Program-made: the position numbers and the translations under genes
Notes under the pieces: generated by a model
Seen by the model: only the letters and a program-made list of their open reading frames with translations
Database searches by the model: none
What the model was told of the DNA's origin: nothing
Shown here: one piece after another, positions 1 to 8,951 of the stretch
How the letters are laid out: each line of letters opens with the position of its first letter
Numbering within the stretch: position 1 is the first letter of the stretch
Origin: a bacterium
GTDB taxonomy: Bacteria; UBA10199; JAIBAG01
Reading direction: 5' to 3'
Length of the DNA stretch: 64,000 bases
Assembly: GCA_019695305.1 (NCBI GenBank)
Contig: JAIBAG010000008.1
Location: 1 to 64,000, forward strand

Positions 1-115
1 TGGCCCCTAGCCTTTAAAATCGCGATCGTTTCTCGTTCAATTAAAGTAAATTGATAGTAGTTTTTACCCATATCCACTCAGAATACTCATCTATTCTAAG
101 TGGTGCACTTGCTTA

Positions 116-469
116 TTGAACCCAGGACTCCATGTTGTTTATAGACGTGTTAAAGAACAGGTGCCGCTTGGTGATGGCAATAACAAAAAAGTATTTAAAG
201 CAATTAGGATGCACGGAAATGCCATTGAGTATGTGCCACTGTGTTTGTTGTTAATTTTTTTATTAGAAAATAAAGGAGCCGATGGAAGGCTTGTTCATGC
301 GGTGGGTATTATGCTAACGGCAGGACGCATTTTACACCCCATTGGTATTTTTCGTACTATAGGAGTTTCTATCCCTCGTTTTGTGGGAACCAATCTTACT
401 TTTATTGCATTAATTACAGCAGCTGCGGGATGTTTGTACTACTTTTTTAATTCATCACCCATTCTTTGA
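116..469 (+). CDS. MAPEG family membrane protein, 5' end uncertain
   Basis: The family (membrane-associated proteins in eicosanoid and glutathione metabolism) consists of small four-helix membrane proteins. The diagnostic stretch is present: an RRV..QVPLGDG segment followed by AIR.HGNAIEYVPL, then hydrophobic helices with GRILHPIGI. The first transmembrane helix expected before the RRV motif is missing or poorly formed. The frame opens with TTG at 116, no ATG lies upstream, and the open frame runs back only to about position 50 without a convincing helix or ribosome site. It may start at a non-ATG codon, be 5'-truncated, or carry an upstream frameshift. The 3' end overlaps the convergent radical SAM gene by 23 bases. 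The family call is fairly sure; an intact protein is not. Confidence 0.6.
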   Translation: MNPGLHVVYRRVKEQVPLGDGNNKKVFKAIRMHGNAIEYVPLCLLLIFLLENKGADGRLVHAVGIMLTAGRILHPIGIFRTIGVSIPRFVGTNLTFIALITAAAGCLYYFFNSSPIL

Positions 470-1415
470 TGCGCTTCAGCGTTACAGGCGCTTGAGATTC
501 GGCGCGGCAAGCGTACCAGCATACATCGCAATCGATATCCCCAAATTTATCGGCAGACCATTCGGTGTAGTGGCACACGCGAGGAGTTTCTGAACAAGGT
601 TGAATGTAGCCGTCGGGGGTAACGGTTACCCAACGTTGCCCGGCTTTGCATCCGGGGATGGCTTTTTTCTCAAAAAACACGGGGACATGATCAAAAAAGT
701 ATTCGCTGGTGGTGATATTGCGGTTTGATTCACGCAGCGATTTGAGTTCGGCAATCACGTCTTTTAATTGTTTTTGATCTTCGGGTTTATCAATTACTTC
801 GGTATCGTTATCGGCTTTAAACGACGAGTAAGCACTAAACGAATTTTTTACACCCCATTCGTGCGCTTGCTTGGCAATTTTAACAACCTGATCCAAATTA
901 GAACGCATGATAATACTGTTAAACACCACATTGGTAAAACCTTCGGCCACAATTTGAGGAACGATGGTAGAAATATGTTTTACCAGGTTGGGAATGCCGC
1001 GTACTTTATCGTGACGTTCGTCTAAATAATCGAGCGAGATAGTGAGTTGATCTAGTCCTGCCTCGCGCAACTCTCGAAATTTATCCATAGTCAGTAAACC
1101 TGCGTTGGTAATAATAGCGGTATGGATAGTATGGGGTTTTACCTGGCGTACAATATCGGCAATATCTTTGCGTAACAGAGGTTCTCCTCCATTCAGAGAC
1201 ACTACAATGGGCTTTAACTTTTTTACTACGGGTGCATAATCGCGCAGTCTTGGCCCTGCATCCATTTTCCAGCATACACAAAAATGGCAGGTGGCATTGC
1301 AGCTTTTAATCACTTCAATATTAAGAAGTACTGGGTGTTTGTTAATTAAAATATCGGCGTAGCGTGTAAAAGCTTTAATGCGATGTGCGGTATTTGAATG
1401 ACTGGCTATTCCCAT
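447..1415 (-). CDS. Radical SAM protein with C-terminal cysteine-rich domain
   Basis: This is a cytoplasmic iron-sulfur enzyme that cleaves S-adenosylmethionine to start radical chemistry. The cluster motif CNATCHFC (CxxxCxxC) lies near residues 39-46, followed by the NGGEPLL motif that contacts SAM and by TISLDYLD typical of the TIM-barrel core. The C-terminal part has further cysteines (PGCKAG, PCSETPRVC, CDVCWYAC) resembling a SPASM/twitch auxiliary-cluster region. The start ATG has a TAGGAAA ribosome site. It follows the nucleotidyltransferase/CDP-alcohol phosphotransferase gene after 18 bases, so the two are probably one operon. This hints at modification of the lipid or headgroup made by that enzyme, but the substrate cannot be read from sequence. 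Confidence 0.85.
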   Translation of the reverse strand: MGIASHSNTAHRIKAFTRYADILINKHPVLLNIEVIKSCNATCHFCVCWKMDAGPRLRDYAPVVKKLKPIVVSLNGGEPLLRKDIADIVRQVKPHTIHTAIITNAGLLTMDKFRELREAGLDQLTISLDYLDERHDKVRGIPNLVKHISTIVPQIVAEGFTNVVFNSIIMRSNLDQVVKIAKQAHEWGVKNSFSAYSSFKADNDTEVIDKPEDQKQLKDVIAELKSLRESNRNITTSEYFFDHVPVFFEKKAIPGCKAGQRWVTVTPDGYIQPCSETPRVCHYTEWSADKFGDIDCDVCWYACRAESQAPVTLKRIKEWVMN

Positions 1416-1433
1416 AAAAAATTTCCTACTAAT

Positions 1434-2852
1434 TTATATTTCGCGATCGGCAACCAATGCATGTTGGTTGCGGTTGGCAGTGAGCTTGCTAAACAACAGT
1501 ACCATCCAGGCTGCATTGGCTCCCACCAAACACATCCATAAAATAGGGGAGGGGCCGCCAATTAAAGCCACTACAAAAAAGATAACAGCAAAAAAATCAC
1601 GTTTAAGCATGAACTGAATTTTTCCAAAAAATGCTTTAATGCCGCCTTTTTTAGCTTCTTTCTGAAAATCGCTTTGGATGGCCAAAAGGCTGCCCGAATT
1701 GGTATTGCGCAACAGATAGGTAAACATCATGGTTAAAATCATAAAAAGTCCAAAAACAGTAAGCGAAGCTTTAAGGGTAATGTGCGGATCGCCCACTTTG
1801 TGCAGCCCCATGATGATGCCAATAATAAAAATAACGTAGGTAAGATTATCGCAAATAGTATCAAACCACTGGCCAAACACCGAGGCTGTCATTTTTAGTT
1901 TAGAAATTTCGCCGTCGCAACCATCTAAAATGGAAGAAAGCTGAAAAAGAAAAGCGCCAAAAAGAACACTCCAGTAATCACCGCGTGCCGCAAATACGCC
2001 CGAAAATACACCTACAAAAAAGGTAAGGCCTGTAATGTGATTGGCCGAAAGATTGGTTTTAGATAGCCAGCCACTTACCCATAATGAGATGTGACGGTTA
2101 AAGTTGCGCGAAATAAATCCATCTGTTTCTTTGCGGCAGGAATTCATCAAATGTTTTTCGGCTGCTTTGAGTGTGGGTTTGGTATCTACATCTTGCCAAT
2201 ATCCATTTTTAATGTCGTAGGTGCCCATTTGGTTTTTATTGGCAAGTAATTTAATGCCAGCCGAAAGGCTAACTATTTCACCTTTTTGTTTTACTTCCTC
2301 GAGGGCATTAAAAAGTTCGGGGGTGGCTAAAAACATACCGGTATCAATAGCGTTATAATGGGCTATTTCTTTCCCGATATTTTTAATTTTATTGTTTTCT
2401 ACCTCTACTTTGGTGGCATCGTCCAAATCGACAATTGATTTAATTTTATAATCGACAGCTAATAAAACCTGATTATCACCCATGGGTTCTTTTTTAAAAG
2501 ATTCCAGTGTTTGAGCCTCAAAAATATGGTCGCTCATGAGGATAACAAAATTTTCGTTTAAATGGGGCTTGGCAGCCAGCACAGAAAGACCATTAGGTTT
2601 GGTCCAGTCGGGGTTTTCTACAAAATCAATTTTGACCCCTAAATCTTCTTTTAAAATGGCTTTAATGAGCTTTTCTTTTTCGTAACCCACCACAATCACA
2701 AATTCGGATAGGCCTGCTTTTTTTGCAGTAAGAATGATGCGCTTAATGAGCGGGAGACCCGCCACCCGGTAGAGGGGTTTTGGTTTGGATTTACCACCGT
2801 TTAAACGGCTGCCACAACCAGCAGCTATGATGAGTGCTTTTTTAACCGTCAT
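1434..2852 (-). CDS. Bifunctional nucleotidyltransferase / CDP-alcohol phosphotransferase
   Basis: Two enzymes are fused. Residues 1-235 are a sugar-phosphate-type nucleotidyltransferase with the signature AAGCGSRLNGG followed by KPKPL, and a metal-binding MSDH motif. Residues 250-472 are a membrane CDP-alcohol phosphotransferase with the motif LDGCDGEIS...GQWFDTICD (DGxxDG..G...D...D pattern) and several transmembrane helices. The same order is known from IPCT/DIPPS enzymes, which activate inositol-1-phosphate with CTP and then join it to a second polyol phosphate. Those are best known in hyperthermophiles for di-myo-inositol phosphate, and related fusions occur in phospholipid synthesis. 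The exact alcohol is unknown here. It is the first gene of an operon with the radical SAM gene. Confidence 0.8.
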   Translation of the reverse strand: MTVKKALIIAAGCGSRLNGGKSKPKPLYRVAGLPLIKRIILTAKKAGLSEFVIVVGYEKEKLIKAILKEDLGVKIDFVENPDWTKPNGLSVLAAKPHLNENFVILMSDHIFEAQTLESFKKEPMGDNQVLLAVDYKIKSIVDLDDATKVEVENNKIKNIGKEIAHYNAIDTGMFLATPELFNALEEVKQKGEIVSLSAGIKLLANKNQMGTYDIKNGYWQDVDTKPTLKAAEKHLMNSCRKETDGFISRNFNRHISLWVSGWLSKTNLSANHITGLTFFVGVFSGVFAARGDYWSVLFGAFLFQLSSILDGCDGEISKLKMTASVFGQWFDTICDNLTYVIFIIGIIMGLHKVGDPHITLKASLTVFGLFMILTMMFTYLLRNTNSGSLLAIQSDFQKEAKKGGIKAFFGKIQFMLKRDFFAVIFFVVALIGGPSPILWMCLVGANAAWMVLLFSKLTANRNQHALVADREI

Positions 2853-3039
2853 AAAATAAGAAAAACCTTTGTACGGTAATTGGGAGCAAAAGTCAATGTA
2901 GGTATGTTTTTGAAATTATTTGGTTTTTTTTGAAGCTTACAGGTCTTAGGGCTTGGCTTATGCCCTTTTCACTATTTGATTGACACAATGCAATAAGCTT
3001 GGCAAAGCACTAAAACATTTTAATTTTCAGGAGGAAAAC

Positions 3040-3900
3040 ATGGCTTTCAAAAAAATTGGTGTAGTTGGTTTGGGAACAATGGGTCACGGGATCGCACAGG
3101 TTGCGGCCCAAAGTGGGTATACCGTAGTTGTTAAGGATATTAATGATGAGAAAACCAAGAAGGCTATTGGTAAAATTGAAGCTGGCTGGGGTAAATTGGT
3201 TGAAAAAGGCAAAATGGAGGCTGGTGCCGCCGATGCTGCCAAAAAGAATTTGGTGTTTGCTTCCTCGTTAAACGATTTTTCCGACTGTGATTTGGTTGTA
3301 GAAGCTATTACCGAAAATTTAAAGGCTAAACAGGATTTTTTTAGCGAACTGGCCAAGGTAACCAAGGCTACGGCCGTGGTAGCCACAAACACTTCGTCTA
3401 TTTCGGTAACCATGTTGGCACAATCTACTGCTAAACCCGAAAATTTTGTGGGTCTTCACTTTTTTAACCCCGTGCCCCTCATGAAATTGGTGGAAGTGAT
3501 CCGTGGTATTCGTACTTCTAACGAAACATTTACCAGCGCGTTTGAATTTGGCAAAAGCTTGGGTAAAGTACCTGCCGATATTAAAGATTCGGCTGGTTTT
3601 GCTGTAAATCGTTTGTTGCTTCCTCTTATTAATGAAGCTTTTTTTGTGTTACAAGAAGGCATTGCCGATGCCAAAACCATCGACGAAGTAATGAAATTAG
3701 GTGCTAATCACCCCATGGGCCCTTTAACTTTGGGCGATTTTGTGGGTTTAGATGTGACTTTAGCGGCTATGGAAGTATTGCAACGTGACTTGGGAGACGA
3801 TAAATATCGTCCTTGTCCCTTACTGCGTAAATACGTAGAAGCCGGCTGGTTAGGTCGTAAGAGTGGCCGTGGCGTGTACGATTATTCGCAGCCCGCCTAA
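3040..3900 (+). CDS. hbd: 3-hydroxybutyryl-CoA dehydrogenase
   Basis: The product reduces acetoacetyl-CoA or oxidises 3-hydroxyacyl-CoA with NAD(P) in butyrate or beta-oxidation type pathways. The Rossmann motif [11 protein letters not shown] is near the N-terminus. The catalytic region [17 protein letters not shown], the D.AGF.VNR segment and the C-terminal GLDV / [11 protein letters not shown] signature are all present. Length (286 residues) matches the single-domain family. The ATG at 3040 was chosen because AGGAGGAAAAC sits just before it and [10 protein letters not shown] is the usual start. An upstream in-frame extension to 2980 lacks conservation. The gene stands alone and ends in a strong terminator. 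Confidence 0.95.
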   Translation: MAFKKIGVVGLGTMGHGIAQVAAQSGYTVVVKDINDEKTKKAIGKIEAGWGKLVEKGKMEAGAADAAKKNLVFASSLNDFSDCDLVVEAITENLKAKQDFFSELAKVTKATAVVATNTSSISVTMLAQSTAKPENFVGLHFFNPVPLMKLVEVIRGIRTSNETFTSAFEFGKSLGKVPADIKDSAGFAVNRLLLPLINEAFFVLQEGIADAKTIDEVMKLGANHPMGPLTLGDFVGLDVTLAAMEVLQRDLGDDKYRPCPLLRKYVEAGWLGRKSGRGVYDYSQPA

Positions 3901-3924
3901 GCTATTTAAATCATTAAGTTATTT

Positions 3925-3964
3925 AAGGCCCAATTTTGTTTATTCAAAATTGGGCCTTTTTTTT
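3925..3964 (+). terminator. Rho-independent terminator of hbd
   Basis: A perfect 14-base inverted repeat (AAGGCCCAATTTTG, loop of six, complementary arm) ends in a run of eight T, 24 bases after the hbd stop codon. Confidence 0.95.
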
Positions 3965-4089
3965 CGTGTAGAACGATCATTACAGATGTGTTGAAGGGAT
4001 TTAGGTCCTTAAAATTAATTAATCTAAAATTAATGTAGGGATTAATTCAATAAATACACTGTTGGTTGGGGTCGCGGAGAAATGACTAT

Positions 4090-5004
4090 ATGATACCTTT
4101 CAAAAAACTTAAGTATTTTTGCTTATTATTTTTATTTTGGTTTTTAAACGCCTGTATTTCTACCATCAATCTTGATCATCGCGTGCTTAACACAGCTATT
4201 GTAAATGAATATTATGAATATAATTTTCATGTTGATCATGGTTGGAGTGACTGGTGGGATGAGTCTGATTACATGGCCATGACGGGTGGAAATTTGCCAA
4301 GTGGTATGGGAGTAGATTCGCGCGGAATTATTTTTGGAACGCCAACCGAGCTGGGAAATTACCGATTTGATGTGACCGTCTATGATGTAGACCGTGATTT
4401 TTTTGGCAGTGGGGATGTGGATTCGGGAGACGAAGAAGAATTTATTTTTTTTGTAACCGAAGCTAGCACCAACCCCGATTGCCCCCATCCCACCGATGAT
4501 TTGATCCAGGAGTTTTATTTGTGTTTGGGAAATGCCGTTTTGGATAATCCTACGGTAGGTGATGAAGTTGTGGTGGATGTTAATTATTACGTGTATCTTC
4601 CAAAAAGCACTACTTACGATGCCGACATTCTTGATTTTGAAATTCATTATAATCCTGATGCTTTTGAAGTGAATGCCAACGCGTTTACATCAGTTGCCTT
4701 GAGAGAGGCTGCCACCCGGTCGAATTCAACCGTGTCCTTTGATATCAGTGTTCCTGGCATTGTGATTGTGCATGTGGAAAGCCAGGAAAATGGTTTTAGA
4801 CGCGCCGGACGTTTTATGGATTTGCCCTTTACGGTAAAAGAGGGAATTGTTGCTGGAGATTATGCCTTTGAACTCACGATTAATTCATTGACCTCATCAA
4901 GCTATAATAAAGATTTACCTGCTAGTTATGCTTTAGATGGAAATGTGAGTGTTTCTATTGATGAGCCGGAAGAAACTCCCGAAGATACCCCGGAAGAAGG
5001 TTAG
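4090..5004 (+). CDS. Lipoprotein with putative Ig-like and cohesin-like domains
   Basis: The N-terminus has lysines, a hydrophobic core and the lipobox LNAC near residue 20, so it should be an exported lipoprotein. Residues about 45-125 show the pattern GGNLPSGMGVDSRGIIFGTPTE.GNYRFDVTVYD, typical of bacterial putative-Ig (He_PIG-type) domains. Residues about 150-290 have alternating strands (LDFEIHYNPDAFEVN, DLPFTVKEG) resembling cohesin-like beta-sandwiches, which is a weaker match. The C-terminus is a short Glu/Pro/Thr tail. The ATG at 4090 has a GGAG ribosome site ten bases upstream; a TTG further upstream is unlikely. It converges with the transglycosylase gene, leaving five bases between them. 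Function is unknown, perhaps surface or cell-envelope adhesion. Confidence 0.7.
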   Translation: MIPFKKLKYFCLLFLFWFLNACISTINLDHRVLNTAIVNEYYEYNFHVDHGWSDWWDESDYMAMTGGNLPSGMGVDSRGIIFGTPTELGNYRFDVTVYDVDRDFFGSGDVDSGDEEEFIFFVTEASTNPDCPHPTDDLIQEFYLCLGNAVLDNPTVGDEVVVDVNYYVYLPKSTTYDADILDFEIHYNPDAFEVNANAFTSVALREAATRSNSTVSFDISVPGIVIVHVESQENGFRRAGRFMDLPFTVKEGIVAGDYAFELTINSLTSSSYNKDLPASYALDGNVSVSIDEPEETPEDTPEEG

Positions 5005-5009
5005 GCTTG

Positions 5010-6980
5010 CTATAGGCTTGGTAACTTGAAATCTACAAAGGGCTCTTGTAATTTTTGATCTCCATACAACACACCATATACTTGCATTGATCGTAGCACG
5101 CGTTTGATGTAACCGCGTGTTTCTGAAAAAGGAATATTTTCTACAAATTCATCCAGTGGCAAATGTCCATTGGTTTTAAGCCATTTGCGTACATTACCGG
5201 GGCCCGCGTTGTAGGCCATAATGGCTAGCGGATAAGAACCTTTAAAAGTATCCACCATATCTGCAAAAAAGGTAGCGCCTAATTTAATGTTGGTTTGAGG
5301 GTCGGTTAAAAGAGAAGTATTGAAACCGTTCATGGCAATTTTACGTGATTGCATGCTGGCTGTTGTGGGCATGAGTTGCATGAGGCCCACAGCACCGGCC
5401 GAAGAAAAAACAGACGGACGAAAGAGAGATTCTTCGCGCATGATGCCGGCAATAGCGCCTTTGGGTAATCCCGAAAGTTTGGCGCCGGTTATTAAATCTG
5501 TTTCAAAAGGTTTTGGATAAAAAGCCCAGGCAATGGGAGATGATGGGTTTAAATCAACAGCAAAGAGGCTGGTAGATAACTCGCGCGAGGCCAGTGTAAT
5601 AGACTGATTAAAATCGTGCGCTTCGGCCCATTTTTGAATGAGTGTTTTATCGCTGACGTCGCCGGGAACACTTTGAGTGTAATAATCGAGTACGTCTTGG
5701 GCCTGGGTAATTGCTTCAATTTTTTCAAGGGATGCTAGTGTTGCAAATATTTCTAAAGCAGCTGTTGACGATGTGCTTTCGGCCGTGTTTGGAGATGAAA
5801 CAGGTAAAGTAAATTTTTGTTTTAAACGATTAGACGACAGAACGGCATAAAACGAAAAAGGATAACGGCGCGCTAATTCGTGGTAACAGGTTTTAGCGCC
5901 CGACAAATCTTTTCCTCCCATTTTTTCAAGCGCGCGCGCCTTCCAATAAAGAGCTTGCGGATGGCTTTCATCGCCTGTTGGTGTTCCTCGCAAAATGTTG
6001 TCAAAAAACTCAATTGCTTTTTTAAATTTCCCTTTTTCAAAATTTTCAAATCCTGCATCAAATAAATAGCGATTTTTCATGTCGCCTTTGGAAAGCCCCA
6101 GTAAATTTTTTTGAGATTCATCCGAAAGATGATCTTTACCAGCTTTTTTATAAAGCGTGACAAGTGCATAGTGGGCATCGTCGGTGTATTGATGATCGGG
6201 AAATTTTTTGATGAAGTCTTTATAGGCCTGGATGGCATTGTCGGCATTGCCCATTTGCGAAAGAATTTTAGCTTTCCAGTACGACGCCTTAATAAGCGGT
6301 TCGCCTTGGCACTGATGCGTAATAACGGCATTGTAAGCTTGTAAAGTATCGTCGGTTTTATTGTTTTTGCGCAAAATGCTGCCTAAATCATCAAGGGCTT
6401 TGCATTGAACAGAGAGGTCTAAGTGCGCCGAGGTAATATCGCCTACGCTAATAAAATTTGGAATCGTATCTGTTTTTCCTAATGCGGCAAGCGCGCGCAA
6501 ACGTTTTGCTTTTTCAACAATGCTTATACCGACAGGTGTGTTTTCATTAAATTCTGGAAAAAGAGCCCAGTCTAGTTTTTTGCTGGCAGTATCGTCTTTA
6601 ATGAGCAGTGCTTCATGATACAGCGTGCGGTAAAAAGTTTGATTGAGGTTATTGTCGGGATTAGGTTCGGGCGGAAAAACGGATAACTCATTTTGTACTT
6701 CTACAGTTTTCCCTTCTTTAAGAGACGCTTTGGCTAAAAGAACATTTTTCCAAAAACTCCACACAGGATGAGTTACTTTTTGCGTAAGCAGCGCACGGGC
6801 TTCGGCTGTCTGATTGTTTTCAATTTGTATTGTTGCTAATTTTAAAGCAAGAAGAGGAGCGAGTTGTTGCTGGGTTTCCAGGGATTTTTTGAGTGAGGCA
6901 GCATTGTTAAAATCTATTTCTGTTGCATATGTATTATAACTCAATAAAAAAACACCTATTAAAGTAAAAAATAGTTTCAT
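5010..6980 (-). CDS. slt: Soluble lytic murein transglycosylase
   Basis: The enzyme cleaves peptidoglycan glycan strands to anhydromuropeptides in the periplasm. It has a signal peptide (MKLFFTLIGVFLLSYNTYA), a long alpha-helical superhelix of TPR-like repeats in the first two thirds, and a C-terminal SLT domain. That domain shows IMREESLFRPSVFSSAGAVGLMQLMP with the catalytic Glu of the ES motif, then NIKLGATFF and AIMAYNAGPGNVRKW. At 656 residues it matches the Slt70 type. It lies 28 bases downstream of an anti-sigma factor gene on the same strand, so envelope-stress control through the ECF sigma factor is likely but inferred. Confidence 0.93.
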   Translation of the reverse strand: MKLFFTLIGVFLLSYNTYATEIDFNNAASLKKSLETQQQLAPLLALKLATIQIENNQTAEARALLTQKVTHPVWSFWKNVLLAKASLKEGKTVEVQNELSVFPPEPNPDNNLNQTFYRTLYHEALLIKDDTASKKLDWALFPEFNENTPVGISIVEKAKRLRALAALGKTDTIPNFISVGDITSAHLDLSVQCKALDDLGSILRKNNKTDDTLQAYNAVITHQCQGEPLIKASYWKAKILSQMGNADNAIQAYKDFIKKFPDHQYTDDAHYALVTLYKKAGKDHLSDESQKNLLGLSKGDMKNRYLFDAGFENFEKGKFKKAIEFFDNILRGTPTGDESHPQALYWKARALEKMGGKDLSGAKTCYHELARRYPFSFYAVLSSNRLKQKFTLPVSSPNTAESTSSTAALEIFATLASLEKIEAITQAQDVLDYYTQSVPGDVSDKTLIQKWAEAHDFNQSITLASRELSTSLFAVDLNPSSPIAWAFYPKPFETDLITGAKLSGLPKGAIAGIMREESLFRPSVFSSAGAVGLMQLMPTTASMQSRKIAMNGFNTSLLTDPQTNIKLGATFFADMVDTFKGSYPLAIMAYNAGPGNVRKWLKTNGHLPLDEFVENIPFSETRGYIKRVLRSMQVYGVLYGDQKLQEPFVDFKLPSL

Positions 6981-7008
6981 AGTGATGAACTGTATATAAT
7001 TTTAAGGA

Positions 7009-7845
7009 TTAAAGTTTTAAGGCCTCGTCTAATCCTGGATAGTCGGGCGCTAATTCTTTTAGCGTGTTCAGCGTTTTTAAAGCTTCTTCTTTTTGCCCCA
7101 ATTCTTTTTGACAATGTGCCAAATGAAAAAGAGATATGGCTTTTAATTCTTTGTTTTGCACATTCTGGGAAATTTTTAAAAATAAACCCGATGCCTCGGT
7201 GTATTTGTAATTTTTTTCTAACATCTGAGCAGTTTGAAATGTAGCGGTCCAGGCTTTATCATTGGTGGCACCTGTAGGCATTTCGGGTTTAGAAGCAACT
7301 TTAGTTTTGATGGCGTCCTTTTTTGTAAGTCCATCGTCTGCTTTTTGGTTAGTAACGCTACCAACGCCTTCTTGTGGTACTCCCATATTCATAAAACCTG
7401 TGGGAGATACGGGTGGAGAAGCTTCGGGCATTTTTTCTTCAATGGGTTCTTGCATGTATTTAGCATCGGGCAGGGTGGTTAAACTAAAACCGGCTTCCAC
7501 TTTTGGTTTTTGCTGTCTCAATAATTTATCTTTATTGAGGTAACCCAAAGAAGCTACAACAACCAAGCTCATTACTAATCCCAAGCGACGAATAAGAAAC
7601 GGAGTAAAGAAAAACCCTTTTCTTTTTTTAGAAGCGTAATTTTGGATAAAGGCTAAAGTTTTATCGCTAGGATTTAATGCTGTTTGATGGTGATAAGTGT
7701 TTTCAATTTTTTCAAAGTCGGCTACCAAATTTTTGCAATTATCGCAGTTTTTAATATGTTCGGCAATATCATTGGCAAAACGGCCCGAGATGGTTTTGGT
7801 ATAATAATCAAATAATTCTTCTTTTTTAGGATGCAGGGTATTCAC
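7009..7845 (-). CDS. Anti-sigma factor with zinc finger, one membrane helix and TPR region
   Basis: Residues about 10-40 carry the ZAS-type motif HIKNCDNC (HxxxCxxC) found in anti-sigma factors that hold ECF sigma factors at the membrane. A single transmembrane helix (GLVMSLVVVASLGYL) lies near residue 90. A proline/threonine-rich linker follows, and then a C-terminal TPR-like stretch (ASGLFLKISQ, ISLFHLAHCQKELGQKEEALKTL) that would sit in the periplasm. The start codon overlaps the stop of the sigma factor gene by four bases (ATGA), so the pair is translationally coupled. A periplasmic TPR could act as the sensor. Confidence 0.85.
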   Translation of the reverse strand: MNTLHPKKEELFDYYTKTISGRFANDIAEHIKNCDNCKNLVADFEKIENTYHHQTALNPSDKTLAFIQNYASKKRKGFFFTPFLIRRLGLVMSLVVVASLGYLNKDKLLRQQKPKVEAGFSLTTLPDAKYMQEPIEEKMPEASPPVSPTGFMNMGVPQEGVGSVTNQKADDGLTKKDAIKTKVASKPEMPTGATNDKAWTATFQTAQMLEKNYKYTEASGLFLKISQNVQNKELKAISLFHLAHCQKELGQKEEALKTLNTLKELAPDYPGLDEALKL

Positions 7846-8450
7846 TTCAGTATCCCCCTTTTATTAAAAATTTTGCGCAGTTCTTCCAAGGCATAACGCA
7901 TGCGGCTTTTAACAGTATTAACCGAGCAATCCATGGCTTCGCCAATTTCTTCAAAAGTCATTTCACTTTTTACTCTTAATACAAAAGTTTCACGTTGCTC
8001 TTCGGGTAATTCTTGCAAAATATGGGTTAGTATCTCGTCCAGGTTACTACCGCTTACTTTTTCATCTAAACCAAAATCGTTATCACCCAGGCTTTCGCTT
8101 AAGGCACGGCCATCATCAGGTTTTTCATCGAGAGGTACTAAACCTTTATGACGAGTTTTTTTACGGTATGCATCTATAAAAGTATTGCGGGCAATGGTAT
8201 AAAGCCAGGCTTTAAACGAAACATCGGTGGTAAACAAATGGCGCTTATCTACCACTTTAATAAACACCTCCTGAAAAATATCGTCGGCTTCACTTTTATT
8301 TTTAGTTCTAGAAACCAAAAACGAAAAAAGCGGCGACTGGTAGCGGCGTAAAATAGTGTTAAAGGCGTTCATATCTCCACTCATTTTATAACGGTTAAAC
8401 AGTGTTTCATCCGTAAGGTTTTCTAAATTCACTGTGGGATCGTTAGCCAT
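7842..8450 (-). CDS. ECF-type RNA polymerase sigma factor
   Basis: A sigma-70 region 2 segment (RRYQSPLFSFLVSRT, ADDIFQEVFIKV, FKAWLYTIARNTFIDAYRK) is followed by region 4 (LPEEQRETFVLRVK, TFEEIGEAMDCSVNTVKSRMRYALEELRK). At about 203 residues it is a normal ECF sigma factor. MANDPTVNL at 8450 is taken as the start because the longer frame to 8570 runs back into the DUF971 gene and is not conserved-looking. No strong ribosome site precedes it. It is followed by its anti-sigma factor with an ATGA overlap, and the transglycosylase gene is probably part of the same transcript. Confidence 0.93.
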   Translation of the reverse strand: MANDPTVNLENLTDETLFNRYKMSGDMNAFNTILRRYQSPLFSFLVSRTKNKSEADDIFQEVFIKVVDKRHLFTTDVSFKAWLYTIARNTFIDAYRKKTRHKGLVPLDEKPDDGRALSESLGDNDFGLDEKVSGSNLDEILTHILQELPEEQRETFVLRVKSEMTFEEIGEAMDCSVNTVKSRMRYALEELRKIFNKRGILK

Positions 8451-8490
8451 GGGGTAACGGATTTTATACGGGTTTTGGTTAAAATTTATA

Positions 8491-8790
8491 CTACTTTTTA
8501 CAACACGGGCAGATTTTGCGCAAATTATCAAAGGTATAAATGCCGGTTTTATGGCCATCACTAAACACAATAGCTACCGCATAACGGCCTACAGGCTCTA
8601 CATGTACGGGGCGAACATCGAGTGGAACCATGGAATCATTAAGGATTTTTTGACCGGTGACTTCGCTAATGCAGCTCGCACAACGGCAAGCGAGCCGTAG
8701 TTCACGGGTGGGATAGGTAGAAATATGGCCGTCATCCCATTCAATTTTAAGTTCGAGCGGGGTAAATTGGTTGATACTTATGGGAGTCAT
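8491..8790 (-). CDS. DUF971 domain protein
   Basis: This small protein (99 residues) matches the gamma-butyrobetaine-hydroxylase-like N-terminal domain family (DUF971): WDDGHIS, LRLACRCASC with clustered cysteines, VGRYAVAIVFSDGHKTGIYTFDNLR and a terminal CPCC. Stand-alone bacterial members are often found near iron-sulfur cluster carrier genes; that role is not shown here. It ends 40 bases upstream of the sigma factor gene on the same strand and may head the operon. The extra CPCCKK end could bind metal. Confidence 0.85.
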   Translation of the reverse strand: MTPISINQFTPLELKIEWDDGHISTYPTRELRLACRCASCISEVTGQKILNDSMVPLDVRPVHVEPVGRYAVAIVFSDGHKTGIYTFDNLRKICPCCKK

Positions 8791-8794
8791 AAAA

Positions 8795-8902
8795 GGTGCG
8801 TAGGTGCGTAGGTGTGGAGGTGCTGAGGTTGGAGAATATTTCTTAACCTACGCACCTACGCACTTCAGCACATCCGCACCGTTGTTTTATGTATAAAACA
8901 AC
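8795..8902. repeat. Palindromic GTAGGTGC-type repeat plus hairpin between DUF971 and dus genes
   Basis: From 8795 to 8880 the left half contains tandem GTAGGTGC-like units and the right half contains their complement (CCTACGCACCTACGCAC), with AGAATATTTCT at the centre. The whole can fold into one long imperfect hairpin. It is followed at 8881-8902 by a second perfect hairpin (GTTGTTTTA, four-base loop, TAAAACAAC). The element fills most of the 161-base divergent promoter region of the two flanking genes. Confidence 0.7.
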
Positions 8903-8951
8903 AATATTTCAAGGCTTGAATATGGTGGTGCGGATAGGGTAGGACAGCCGG

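Noticed and set aside
4144-4647. 167-codon minus-strand frame
   Set aside because: It lies wholly opposite the lipoprotein gene, which has a signal peptide and recognisable domains.
8795-8880. CRISPR array
   Set aside because: The GTAGGTGC units are directly adjacent and palindromic, with no spacers of uniform length.
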